In this document: positions 55,183 through 63,864 of the stretch, piece after piece
Layout of the letters: each line of letters starts with the position of its first letter
Numbering within the stretch: the stretch's first letter is position 1
From: Maribacter stanieri
Lineage (GTDB): Bacteria > Bacteroidota > Bacteroidia > Flavobacteriales > Flavobacteriaceae
Direction: 5' to 3'
NCBI RefSeq assembly: GCF_900112245.1
Contig: NZ_FOYX01000001.1
Span: forward strand, 1 to 64,000
DNA length: 64,000 nt
The notes under the pieces: model-generated
Told to the model about the DNA's origin: nothing
Seen by the model: only the letters and a program-made list of their open reading frames with translations
Database searches by the model: none
Position numbers and translations under genes: made by a program

Positions 55183-56502
55183 ATGCCTAATTTCAAGGAG
55201 TTAGTTACCTTTGAATACGAAAATGAATACGAAAGTGCATACGATTTGTCTGTAAAAAGAACCTTTTCCTCACCTAAAATATATTCTGCAAACGGCGATT
55301 TAAAAAAACGCTGGTATGTCTATTTTTCTTTTCGGGAACCTAAAAGTGGAAAATTAAAGCGTCAAACTCCTTTCTACGGGGACGCAAATAAATATAAGAC
55401 CAAAGAAGATAGAATGTCCGTTTTGGTCATCTATAGAAAAGTTTTATTAAGACTACTGAACCAAGGTTATAATCCTTATTCCGATAACTTAGAATTACAC
55501 CAAAGTTTACATCGCAAAAACAATGTTGCAGTTCCTGCCGATCTAACCAATAATAATTTAGAGAAATCCATTCCACTGCCAGGGAAAACATCGATGACAG
55601 TAAAGGAAGCTTTTGATTTTGGAATGAAGCTAAAAGAAAAATTGGTAAGCACTAGTACCAAAAGAGATTATGAAAGCAAAATAAAGAACCTTTTGGAATG
55701 GCTTTCAGTAAATCACCCTGAAATACGATTCATACCTGAGCTTAACAAAAAGCTTGTTGTAGGATTCTTAAACGATGTGTTACACAGAAATAGTGCTCGT
55801 ACAAGAAATAATTACAAGACCGACCTAAGTAGCATTACCCAAGTATTGGTAGACAATGAAATTATAGAACAAAATTTCATAAAGAAAATACCTAACTTAA
55901 AATCCATACCAGAACGGAATAAAACATATTCCCAGAATATTCAAGAAAAGATTTTTGAATACCTAGAAGTTCACGACCCGATTTTATTACTCTACATTAA
56001 ATTTATTGCCTATAACTTTTTACGCCCTATAGAAGTCTGTCGACTTAAAGTAAAAGATATTGATATCGAAAACAAAAGAGTTCAATTCAAAGCTAAGAAC
56101 AGTCCATTAAAGACCAAAATAATACCAGAGCTATTGTGGATGGATTTGCCAGACCTTACGAAACTGGATAAAGAAGCCGTCTTATTTACACCGGAAAAAA
56201 TTGGCGGCGAATGGGACACCCTTGTAGATAATAGGCGAGACTATTTCAGTAAACGCTTTAGAAAAGTCGTTAAAGAGCATTTTAAATTAGGAATAAATTA
56301 TGGGCTATATAGCTTTAGACACACCTACATAACTAAGGTTTATAGAGCTTTAATGAAGGACTCCTCCCCTTTTGAGGCTAAAAGTAAGTTGATGTTGATC
56401 ACAGGACATTCTTCCATGACGGCCTTAGAAAAATATTTAAGGGATATAGATGCCGAACTTCCCGAAGATTACTCAACAATGTTAAAAAATGTACATGAAT
56501 AA
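55183..56502 (+). CDS. Tyrosine recombinase (phage-type integrase)
   Basis: 439 residues. The N-terminal 90 residues are an AP2-like/arm-binding region (KRTFSSPKIYSANGDLKKRWYVYFSFREP), then a SAM-like core-binding domain at about 155-255, then a catalytic domain with Arg281 (NFLRPIEV), Arg379-His380 (YSFRHTY), His409 (TGHSSM) and nucleophile Tyr418 (LEKYLRD). All catalytic residues that I can place are present. It lies 55 bases after tRNA-fMet, a common integration site. No second internal start is likely, so the ATG is at the T-run of the tRNA terminator. The attachment sites are not visible in the window. Confidence 0.92.
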   Translation: MPNFKELVTFEYENEYESAYDLSVKRTFSSPKIYSANGDLKKRWYVYFSFREPKSGKLKRQTPFYGDANKYKTKEDRMSVLVIYRKVLLRLLNQGYNPYSDNLELHQSLHRKNNVAVPADLTNNNLEKSIPLPGKTSMTVKEAFDFGMKLKEKLVSTSTKRDYESKIKNLLEWLSVNHPEIRFIPELNKKLVVGFLNDVLHRNSARTRNNYKTDLSSITQVLVDNEIIEQNFIKKIPNLKSIPERNKTYSQNIQEKIFEYLEVHDPILLLYIKFIAYNFLRPIEVCRLKVKDIDIENKRVQFKAKNSPLKTKIIPELLWMDLPDLTKLDKEAVLFTPEKIGGEWDTLVDNRRDYFSKRFRKVVKEHFKLGINYGLYSFRHTYITKVYRALMKDSSPFEAKSKLMLITGHSSMTALEKYLRDIDAELPEDYSTMLKNVHE

Positions 56503-57238
56503 AACCTCTTTGGAACTATTGTACAAGAACCTGTTCTCAAAGCTGTGGGAAGAACTATTATTTTTCATCCCTGATAATGAAGTTTCAAATGAATTCTTAG
56601 AAAACCATAAAGAAATAGAATTCGAAAAACTTCGTAATAAAATATTAGTGATAGATTATTATAAGGGGCCTACACGCTACGAAACAGGTAGGGACAATTA
56701 CATGATAATACTTAAAGACAGCACATTAAAAAAAAGTACACGTCAATTATTAAATGCAAAAGCAAATTCCAATGCACAGGAATTTAATTACATTCTAGAA
56801 TTATATTTCGAGCAGGTTGAGTGCTTACATTTTATTACAAATTGGCTGAATAAAAATATAACCCAAGTACTACCTCAAGAGGACACTATTCTAGGTTTGT
56901 TTAAACTCCAATATAATTTTCACAAGTCACATTTTGAAACAATTCTTAAACAGTTTTATCCCGATATGCAATCTTTGCCGAAAGGTAATTTTAATATCGG
57001 AAAATCGGTAGAGTCATCTTTGCCTCATGTATCCAAACTTTTTTATACTAGGGATATACAAAATGTAATACCTGGAGTTTCAAATTTACAAGAAGAGCTG
57101 CATGAAAACCTTCCCACTTCTACAGATAAGAAAACACAGCGCAGCAAAAATAAAAAACTACCTCTTATTTCCGATTCTGAGGCAGAAGCGATTTTATTAA
57201 AACGTATTTTCAATATTGATTCAAAAGTACTTAAATAA
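56489..57238 (+). CDS. Unknown protein linked to the recombinase
   Basis: 249 residues; the first codons overlap the end of the recombinase gene by 14 bases, so the two are coupled. Mostly helical, with ILELYFEQVECLHFITNWLNKNI in the middle and a basic patch KKTQRSKNKKLP near 220 before the C-terminal SDSEAEAILLKRIFNI. No family recognised. The arrangement recombinase plus unknown plus zinc finger suggests a mobile-element control protein. Confidence 0.65.
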   Translation: MYMNKTSLELLYKNLFSKLWEELLFFIPDNEVSNEFLENHKEIEFEKLRNKILVIDYYKGPTRYETGRDNYMIILKDSTLKKSTRQLLNAKANSNAQEFNYILELYFEQVECLHFITNWLNKNITQVLPQEDTILGLFKLQYNFHKSHFETILKQFYPDMQSLPKGNFNIGKSVESSLPHVSKLFYTRDIQNVIPGVSNLQEELHENLPTSTDKKTQRSKNKKLPLISDSEAEAILLKRIFNIDSKVLK

Positions 57239-57275
57239 ATTATACGTAAATTAAACGTTTAATTTACGTATAATT
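57238..57275. repeat. Perfect 38-bp palindrome before the zinc-finger gene
   Basis: Two 19-base arms (AATTATACGTAAATTAAAC and its exact complement) meet without a gap. It runs from the last base of the previous stop codon to the base before the next ATG, filling the whole intergenic space. Operator, attenuator hairpin or protein-binding site are possible. Confidence 0.9.
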
Positions 57276-57704
57276 ATGACAAAAACTGAAATTTGCAAGT
57301 ATTGTGGTGGTGACTATGTTCCAAAAAGAAGAGGTGCGCAAAAGTTCTGTAGCAACTCTTGCCGTAGTTTAAACTGGAAAAACAACCAACAGATTAAAGA
57401 ATTGAAGGTACCAGATGTAAACACTATAGATGAGAAACCTGTTTTAGTACAAAAGCCGAGCTTTCATGAAAAAATGTCTTTAGCAGGAATTGCAAATGCT
57501 GCCGCAGGAGCTGCTGTTACAGAAATAGCAAAGGATTTTGTAACACCTTATGCTAACAAACCTGCTACTAAAAAAGATATTGAAGATTTAAAAGCATTTC
57601 TTAAATCTCGTTATTTACCTATCTACAATTTAGGCAAAGATGTATATGATAGAATCCCATATTATGATGTCAAAACATGTAACATTATTTACTTGAAGAG
57701 TTAA
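57276..57704 (+). CDS. Small zinc-finger protein of a mobile element
   Basis: 142 residues with four Cys near the start (ICKYCGGDYVPKRRGAQKFCSNSCR: Cys7, Cys10, Cys25, Cys29) forming a CxxC-CxxxC zinc ribbon, followed by a linker, a small hydrophobic helix (SLAGIANAAAGAAVTEIA) and a C-terminal helical domain. The finger resembles those of single-stranded-nucleic-acid or nicking accessory proteins but I cannot name the family. It follows the unknown gene across a perfect palindrome and has no Shine-Dalgarno site. Confidence 0.7.
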   Translation: MTKTEICKYCGGDYVPKRRGAQKFCSNSCRSLNWKNNQQIKELKVPDVNTIDEKPVLVQKPSFHEKMSLAGIANAAAGAAVTEIAKDFVTPYANKPATKKDIEDLKAFLKSRYLPIYNLGKDVYDRIPYYDVKTCNIIYLKS

Positions 57705-58631
57705 AATAGAACAGACAAACTTCACTCATAAATATTTAAAAGCTTAAAAATACCAGAATTTTAAATCTCTATTTGCTGGTTAATGTTCCTATATCTTGCT
57801 CTATGGTGTTCCGGATTTTTGGCATTCTACTCTCGGTAATTTTTAAAAAAAGCATACTTAAAAATAATATACTATTCTATAGAAACTTTGGAATTAAATT
57901 ACAAATTAACATTCTCCGCACAAATTTAAAGCAGTTTTATAAGTATAGGTGGGGCATTAAAATATTGCGAAAAGCGCCATTAACATAGTTATAGTTTTGC
58001 GAAAATAAAGTTCGAGCGAAACCGGTCGTTGCTGCACTTGAGTAAAAAAAATAATGAACCAGAAGAATCCTGTAGTATTTTATAAATGATACGTCTTAAT
58101 TTTGAGGGTTTGATATGATTTAATAATACTGATTTTGATTTGAACCCTGTTTAAGTTTTTCATTTATGCTTTATTTTTTGATTTAAGACAAGGGAAGTAT
58201 GAATTTGTTGATCTGTAAGTTTCGTTTAAAATATTTCGGAGCAATTCTCCTATTATCAAACTATAAATAATCTTCTTTATAGGAACTGATAGAATAATTT
58301 TCTCAAATTCTCAAATGAATCAATGTGATGGTAAAGCGTATGACGCCATTAAAAAATACGCGATGCCTTAATATTCCGAAATTAGTTTAGAAATATTCAA
58401 TAAAGGTACACTCTAAATGTGATGATTAAAATCAACGAAATAGGAAATACGGGCTTCAACCTTGCAATTGCACCTAAAAAGGATAGTTATCTTATACTAA
58501 ATGAAACGTTTCAACAAGGAAATCAGCTAAACTTATTTTAAATATACTATTACATTCTAGAATATGCTTTTAAATAAATGAAGCTAACTTAAGTAAATCG
58601 AATCCACGAATCAAACAGAAAATTTACAAAT
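57705..58631. other. Gene-free stretch of about 930 bases
   Basis: Low GC, scattered short reading frames only (the longest 71 residues at 57773-57988, and a 39-residue one at 58422-58541), no promoter-terminator pair and no RNA gene that I can recognise. It separates the recombinase group from the catabolic cluster and may be the decayed remainder of an integrated element. Confidence 0.6.
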
Positions 58632-59591
58632 TTAAACGACTTTATTCCTCAACACCCCAATCCCCTCAATCTCTAATTCAACCTCGTCCCCAGGTTCTAA
58701 TGGTCTATGAACCGAAAAGTTATTTTCAATAAGACTTCCCCATCCAACGGTACCACTACCTAAAATGTCACCAGGCATTAACTGAACATTATTTTCTGAA
58801 GCTCTTTTTATCATTTGCGGAAAGGTCCAATACACGGTTTTATAATTGCCTTCACAGATGGTTTTTCCGTTTATTCGTGCAATCATTTTTAAATCGAAAC
58901 GGCCATCAGTTGTTTGAGGCATTTGCAAATGCTCTGGATGCATTTCTCTTGAAATCGTACACCTATATTTCTCGAATTCATCTTTGGTAACAATGCAAGG
59001 CCCAATGGCATTTGCAAAATCTTTGCCTTTATGCGGTCCAAGAGGCACGGTCATTTCCTGTCTTTGAATAGCTCTAGCGGTCCAATCATTAAATATGGTG
59101 TATCCAAAAATATAGTCATCGACATTTTCGACCTGAATATCTTTACCTTTCTTACCCATGATAACAGCCAGCTCTAACTCAATATCAAACTTGGTTTCCT
59201 TTTCTGGGCGCTTTATTTCAGCTTCTGGCCCATAAATCGCCTGATGATTGGTAAAGTAAAAGATAGGAATGTTATACCATTCTGGGCTAACGGTATGTCC
59301 AAAAGACTTTGAAGCATTTAACATGTGCTCCTCAAAAGCAACATAATCTCTAAAACTTCTTGGATTCGTTAGTGGAGCCAATAGTTTTACTTCTGATAAT
59401 TGATAATGAGGTGCTAGGTTTTCTAAATTATTATCCTTTATTATTTTGAAATACGTTTCATGGTCATCAATAAAGCTTAACATATCATTTGGTAAACTGG
59501 CGTCCGCTTTTTGCATAGCAATTACACCATTGCCTTTTAACCAGCCAATTTTAACAGCTCCTATATTATTTTGAAAAGTAACTAATTTCAT
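58632..59591 (-). CDS. Fumarylacetoacetate hydrolase (FAH)-family enzyme
   Basis: 319 residues. The FAH core carries FDIELELAVIMGKKG with metal ligands Glu138 and Glu140 and IFNDWTARAIQ with Asp169, and the closing MPGDILGSGTVGWGS and LEPGDEVELEIEGIG. Members hydrolyse acylpyruvates or hydrate or isomerise ring-cleavage products. It lies 15 bases after the FAD hydroxylase gene and is the last gene of the catabolic operon, as expected for a late step. Exact substrate unknown. Confidence 0.88.
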   Translation of the reverse strand: MKLVTFQNNIGAVKIGWLKGNGVIAMQKADASLPNDMLSFIDDHETYFKIIKDNNLENLAPHYQLSEVKLLAPLTNPRSFRDYVAFEEHMLNASKSFGHTVSPEWYNIPIFYFTNHQAIYGPEAEIKRPEKETKFDIELELAVIMGKKGKDIQVENVDDYIFGYTIFNDWTARAIQRQEMTVPLGPHKGKDFANAIGPCIVTKDEFEKYRCTISREMHPEHLQMPQTTDGRFDLKMIARINGKTICEGNYKTVYWTFPQMIKRASENNVQLMPGDILGSGTVGWGSLIENNFSVHRPLEPGDEVELEIEGIGVLRNKVV

Positions 59592-59606
59592 AACATTACT
59601 ATTTTA

Positions 59607-60746
59607 TTAATGTGGTGCCATTAAAGTACCAACAGCCTTACCAATGACTTGACCAATATTTGCTCCTTCAGGAAGCGGTTTTCCTTCAAACTCCAATAAT
59701 TCCCATTCTGCGAGGGTTTCTGATGCATCTACAATCGCCATACATCGTTGGTGACGTCTTTTCATAAAGGCTGTGAAAGCTTTTTCAACAGTATCTGCCT
59801 TATCCAATTCCTCTGCTAAAACTACACCATCTTCAAGCGCCAATGCGGCTCCGGAGCCTAATTGCGGAACGGTTGCATGGGCACCATCACCTATAACAAT
59901 AGCTCTGTTTTTAAACCAAGGGTCTGGTAAATGACTTGCTTCTATTGGACGATAATTGACCAAATCTGGTTCTGTAATTTGAGGGATGATGTCTTGGGCA
60001 ATCTTAGCTGGAAATTCAGATAAATAATCCTTTAACATAGGCACATAGGCAGATTTCTCAATCCATGGGTTATCGGCTCCTTCAGCAGACACCAAGAACA
60101 TATACATACTGTCATCAGACATTGGTATAAATCCAATTTTACTACGCTTTCCATAATACATATATGCTGTATCTAGGTCCTCATGCTTTTTAAAGGCATA
60201 CCGCCAAACTGAAACACCCATATACTTTGGTTTAAAATCACCAAAAATCAATTTACGCATATCAGAATTTATACCATCTGAAGCGATTAAGATATCATAG
60301 GTTTTTTTAGTGTTATCCGTAAATGTTACGGTAACGTCATCTTTGTTGTTTTCGATATGGGTAACCGTAGTTCCCATTTTATAGTGAACACCAAGTTTGA
60401 TAGCCTTATCATACATGATTTCATGTAAGGTACGTCTTGAAATACCATTATGGCTAGGGTACTTCCCTATTGGTGGTGCTCCTGCAAGACCAATAAAATG
60501 TCCTGTAGAAGTGTACATTTTTAATTGTCCGTATGGATAACCTTGCTTCATGGTTTCATCAGCTAAGCCTAATTCATCCAATGCTCGGAGTGCATTCATT
60601 TGTTGAATGATTCCTACTCCATATACATTATACACATCTAGTCTTTCTGCTATTTCAACTTCAACACCCTTTTGGGCTAAAGCAATTGCAACGGACTGAC
60701 CTCCAATACCACCACCAACTACGAGTACCTTTTTTACTGCTGACAT
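59607..60746 (-). CDS. FAD-dependent aromatic hydroxylase (class A monooxygenase)
   Basis: 379 residues with the flavin-monooxygenase fingerprints: GGGIGG at 11-16 (FAD ADP-binding), DG at 157-158 (IASDGINS) and GD at 286-287 (VIGDGAHATVPQLGSGAALALEDG). The overall look is that of salicylate/6-hydroxynicotinate hydroxylases, which place a hydroxyl on an aromatic ring with NAD(P)H and O2. It lies between the hydrolase gene (40 bases) and the FAH gene (15 bases). Confidence 0.9.
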   Translation of the reverse strand: MSAVKKVLVVGGGIGGQSVAIALAQKGVEVEIAERLDVYNVYGVGIIQQMNALRALDELGLADETMKQGYPYGQLKMYTSTGHFIGLAGAPPIGKYPSHNGISRRTLHEIMYDKAIKLGVHYKMGTTVTHIENNKDDVTVTFTDNTKKTYDILIASDGINSDMRKLIFGDFKPKYMGVSVWRYAFKKHEDLDTAYMYYGKRSKIGFIPMSDDSMYMFLVSAEGADNPWIEKSAYVPMLKDYLSEFPAKIAQDIIPQITEPDLVNYRPIEASHLPDPWFKNRAIVIGDGAHATVPQLGSGAALALEDGVVLAEELDKADTVEKAFTAFMKRRHQRCMAIVDASETLAEWELLEFEGKPLPEGANIGQVIGKAVGTLMAPH

Positions 60747-60786
60747 AATTAGAACTTTTAATATTATTACCTAGGGAAACAAGCTA

Positions 60787-61902
60787 TTACGCATGAATTT
60801 TTTCTGCAATCCAATCGTACATATCTAATGTAGGCATGAAATTATCTACTTGACAATGTTGCGCACCACTTTCTCCATCTGGTACAATTTTCATTTTATG
60901 TTCACAGGTAAGATGCTTTTCTAGTGTGATGGCATGCTCCGCAAAATTTTGCTTATCGCCACCACCATGCATAATGAATGTTGGCATAGAGATTTTTTCG
61001 GCAACACCGTTCTCTAAGGTAAAGCCTTCTAATTTTTTAAGAACAGCTTCATAACTATCAACACCCATAATATGCTGTACAATTTCAGCTAAAGGATGTT
61101 TCCCACTTCTACCTGCCCAAACAGAATAGTAAGACCAGACAGCTCCGAATACCATACATACTTTAAAACGAGGCTCAAATGCTGCACAACGTGCTGCCAT
61201 GTAACCTCCCATAGATACCCCTGCAATACCAACACTAGTAGTATCGACTTCATCTTTCAAGTTTTCTAAAACCCAATCCAAAACCGCTGTACCAGCAACA
61301 TTATAATCATGTCTAGAGTGAATATGGTTTAAACGTAAAGCAGCTCCTTGACCTGGGCCGTCCATAGCTAACAAGGCAACACCTCTTTCCATTAAATGGT
61401 CACCTATGCCAAAATAAAGTTCTTCAGCTAAACTATCTAAACCACCAAACATGACCATTACTGGTGGATTTTTTACGCCCTTTGGTTTAAAAAGATATCC
61501 TGGTAAAAAAGAACCTTCAAAAGGAACTTCTACCTGAATTGGTTTTTCTTCAAAATATTTGGTCGCCTTTATAAAAGCCTCTCTTGCTTTAAGGTAGGTC
61601 GGTATTTTTCGGTCATCTTGTAGATTCATAAAAAATTCCGCCGTGCGTAAATAATTAAATGCTCTTAAATAGGTTCGCCTAGCAGATACAAAAGCATTGT
61701 TCTTTTCATAATCTTCTGCCCAACCATAAACCTCATTACCTTTATTTAGCCAAGCTATATTAAAGGTTTCTCTATTATCTGGGTCAATATTGCCCGCTGC
61801 TTCTAATATTTCTGCAAACTCGCCACCACCATAATGTGCTTGGGTCAATGCTCTATTAACTTGATAAGAAGGCATGTATTTGCCTGGAAAAAAATGCCAC
61901 AT
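60787..61902 (-). CDS. Alpha/beta hydrolase, 2,6-dihydropseudooxynicotine hydrolase/Ayg1-like
   Basis: 371 residues. A helical N-terminal region (about 1-125) precedes the alpha/beta fold with the nucleophile elbow GVSMGG (Ser230), acid Asp316 (MHGGGDKQ) and His349 (GAQHCQVDN). A long helical N-terminal cap plus this core is the FrsA/2,6-dihydropseudooxynicotine-hydrolase/Ayg1 type that cleaves C-C bonds beside a carbonyl, rather than the MhpC/BphD type common after meta-cleavage. Between dioxygenase and hydroxylase genes it is likely to cut the ring-opened product. Family resemblance judged by eye. Confidence 0.82.
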   Translation of the reverse strand: MWHFFPGKYMPSYQVNRALTQAHYGGGEFAEILEAAGNIDPDNRETFNIAWLNKGNEVYGWAEDYEKNNAFVSARRTYLRAFNYLRTAEFFMNLQDDRKIPTYLKAREAFIKATKYFEEKPIQVEVPFEGSFLPGYLFKPKGVKNPPVMVMFGGLDSLAEELYFGIGDHLMERGVALLAMDGPGQGAALRLNHIHSRHDYNVAGTAVLDWVLENLKDEVDTTSVGIAGVSMGGYMAARCAAFEPRFKVCMVFGAVWSYYSVWAGRSGKHPLAEIVQHIMGVDSYEAVLKKLEGFTLENGVAEKISMPTFIMHGGGDKQNFAEHAITLEKHLTCEHKMKIVPDGESGAQHCQVDNFMPTLDMYDWIAEKIHA

Positions 61903-61950
61903 AATACGTGTGTGTTTTAAAAATTGTTATTGCTACTTAAATCAAGTAGC

Positions 61951-62943
61951 CTAAATATCTACAGGTTTCACTGTACCATCATCAGATAGTCCAAGTTTTT
62001 TACCTTTCGCCATTTCTGCAAACGGATTTACAGAGCCCCATGCATCATTTGGATTATCTTTTAAATAATGAACATCTAAATGATCTGGTGCAAACACTAA
62101 TCTAGCACAAGCATAGAATTCAAATAAAATTCCACTTCCTGGATCAACAATGTAGATAAAGAAACCTTCATCTGCCTTGTGCCTTGTTGGTGCACCCATA
62201 ACACTCTTATACCCCTTTTCTATAAAATAGTCTAAGGCTAAAAGTACCTCTTCACGACTATCTACATTCCAACAAATATGATTTAAAACTGCTTGATTTG
62301 GTTCTATATTCGGGTCTGTAAAGATGGCAATGTCATGTGATAAGTTTGCAAGGGTATGTAAACCTCCAATTGGGGGTATTTCATCTGAAATACGAATTTC
62401 ATCTGGATTTTTAAATCCTAAAGCTTTCCAAAATGCTTTTTCAGCAGGGTAAGCACCTTTTGATACCATATATGTTACGTGGTCAAATCTTCTTGGATTA
62501 GCACCTTGTAAACGATTGCTAGCATATCGATCGGCATACACACTACCACGTTCCCCTTCTTCACGAAGCCATTGTACATCCCAAAAAACCTCATGCATAT
62601 GGCCTTCAGGAGATTGAAATTTAAAAGCTTTACCATGACCTAGGTCACCATCATACCAACCTCTGCCTGCACCAATACTTTCCAAATATTCAACAGCTTC
62701 TTCTAAAGCCTCTGGGCTATCCGCTCTCCACCCAATATGTCCAAGTCCAGACTTGTCGCTTTGCGTTAATTTTAAGGTATGATGAAAATAATCTCCCCAA
62801 GCTCTTAAATAAACCGAACCTTCTTCTCTTCCTGTTATATCCATTCCAACGATATCACCAAAAAAATGTACCGATTTCTCAAGGTCTTTGGTTAAGACCT
62901 CAACATGGGCCATTTGCGAAAAATAATGTGGGTTTTTTGCCAT
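61951..62943 (-). CDS. Two-domain type I extradiol dioxygenase (VOC family)
   Basis: 330 residues with two VOC repeats (about 8-130 and 150-290). The C-terminal half keeps the iron/manganese triad: His155 (RRFDHVTYM), His222 (LNHICWNV) and Glu275 (ILFEFYACARL), with His255 and Tyr264 near the usual acid/base positions. The N-terminal repeat (MAHVEVLTKDLEKSVHFF) is non-metal, as in catechol 2,3-dioxygenases. It opens a catechol-like ring next to its hydroxyls. It comes first in the group of four catabolic genes; a possible -7 element lies at 62978-62985. Confidence 0.9.
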   Translation of the reverse strand: MAKNPHYFSQMAHVEVLTKDLEKSVHFFGDIVGMDITGREEGSVYLRAWGDYFHHTLKLTQSDKSGLGHIGWRADSPEALEEAVEYLESIGAGRGWYDGDLGHGKAFKFQSPEGHMHEVFWDVQWLREEGERGSVYADRYASNRLQGANPRRFDHVTYMVSKGAYPAEKAFWKALGFKNPDEIRISDEIPPIGGLHTLANLSHDIAIFTDPNIEPNQAVLNHICWNVDSREEVLLALDYFIEKGYKSVMGAPTRHKADEGFFIYIVDPGSGILFEFYACARLVFAPDHLDVHYLKDNPNDAWGSVNPFAEMAKGKKLGLSDDGTVKPVDI

Positions 62944-62977
62944 TTCTATAAATTTTATTATTCTTTCTTTAGTATTA

Positions 62978-62985
62978 CAAATTTA
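62978..62985 (-). promoter_or_regulatory. Possible -7 element of the catabolic operon
   Basis: TAAATTTG on the minus strand fits TAnnTTTG, 34 bases before the dioxygenase start. A TTG lies only 13 bases upstream, not at the ideal distance. The remainder of the 282-base gap 62944-63225 shows no gene. Confidence 0.38.
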
Positions 62986-63225
62986 CTTTATACTTACTCA
63001 AATTCTGAATCATTAAGAGGGATGTACTATTCTAAATCAATTATATTTATATTTATTACAAGGTTTATTTGGTTTAAATTATTCATTTTAAGCTAAAATC
63101 TGCTTAAGACAAGAAGGTTACTGATTTAGTGCTTAAGACTAATTTTACATATTAGGTCTCAATTACACTGAACTATTATCAATTATCTATTTATGCTTTT
63201 CGTTAATTAAACCTTTTCGTAAAAC

Positions 63226-63858
63226 CTATTTTATTTGCTCGTATTGACTCAATTCCATTCCACTTCCAATAGGCAATAATACTGAAGAGAAAACTCCTGT
63301 ATTACGTATTCGGTTTTGATAGCGTTTTGTTTCTTCAATTGATTGTGTCGGGAATATCATATTATCTGCAACCACCCAAGCCTTATTTTTTAATTTAGGA
63401 TAAAATAATTCAAAGCAAGGCAGGTATAATTCTTTCCAAACATCTACTAAAACAAAATCAAAAGTCTCTTTTGCTTCTTTCATAAGCGCTAAAGCATCAC
63501 CCACTCTAAAATCAACATATTTCGAAAGACCCGCTTCGTATAATCTATGTTTAGCGTATGTTACTTTGGTTTCATCGGCCTCTAACGTAATTACAATGCC
63601 GTCATTTTCTCTTGCTGCTTCTGCCAACCATAGGGTAGAATAGCCATAAGATGTTCCTATTTCTAATATCGTTTTCGATTTAGCTGATTTTAATAAGGTA
63701 TTCATAAAAACGGCAGCATCTTCACCTACCGATAACAAAAACTCATCACGCCGTTTCATACCTTCAACAACAGGCAAAGACTTCATAATCTCATCCTCTG
63801 ACTGCATGCGCTCATCATAAGCCGCTAAAACTTGAAGAAATTTCGAATCCTTTGTCAT
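63226..63858 (-). CDS. Class I SAM-dependent O-methyltransferase-like protein
   Basis: 210 residues: motif I ILEIGTSYGYSTLWLAEAAREN (about 64-85), VITLEADETKVTYAKHRLYEAGL, VDFRVGDALALM and FDFVLVDVWKELY complete a Rossmann methyltransferase of the catechol/caffeoyl-CoA O-methyltransferase kind. Its start lies 6 bases after the stop of the gene that runs off the right edge, so these two form a unit. Substrate unknown; it may modify an aromatic intermediate. Confidence 0.85.
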   Translation of the reverse strand: MTKDSKFLQVLAAYDERMQSEDEIMKSLPVVEGMKRRDEFLLSVGEDAAVFMNTLLKSAKSKTILEIGTSYGYSTLWLAEAARENDGIVITLEADETKVTYAKHRLYEAGLSKYVDFRVGDALALMKEAKETFDFVLVDVWKELYLPCFELFYPKLKNKAWVVADNMIFPTQSIEETKRYQNRIRNTGVFSSVLLPIGSGMELSQYEQIK

Positions 63859-63864
63859 TCCTTT

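Noticed and set aside
57773-57988. 71-residue frame after the zinc-finger gene
   Set aside because: AT-rich, hydrophobic and basic with no recognisable start context or domain; judged chance.
57990-58040. Possible second attachment site for the recombinase
   Set aside because: Only about 7 bases (GTTCGAG) match the tRNA-fMet 3' end; too short to be an att repeat. No longer match was found by eye up to 64000.
58422-58541. 39-residue frame MIKINEIGNTGFN...
   Set aside because: Protein-like composition, but very short and isolated; could be a remnant of a longer gene. Not called without homology.
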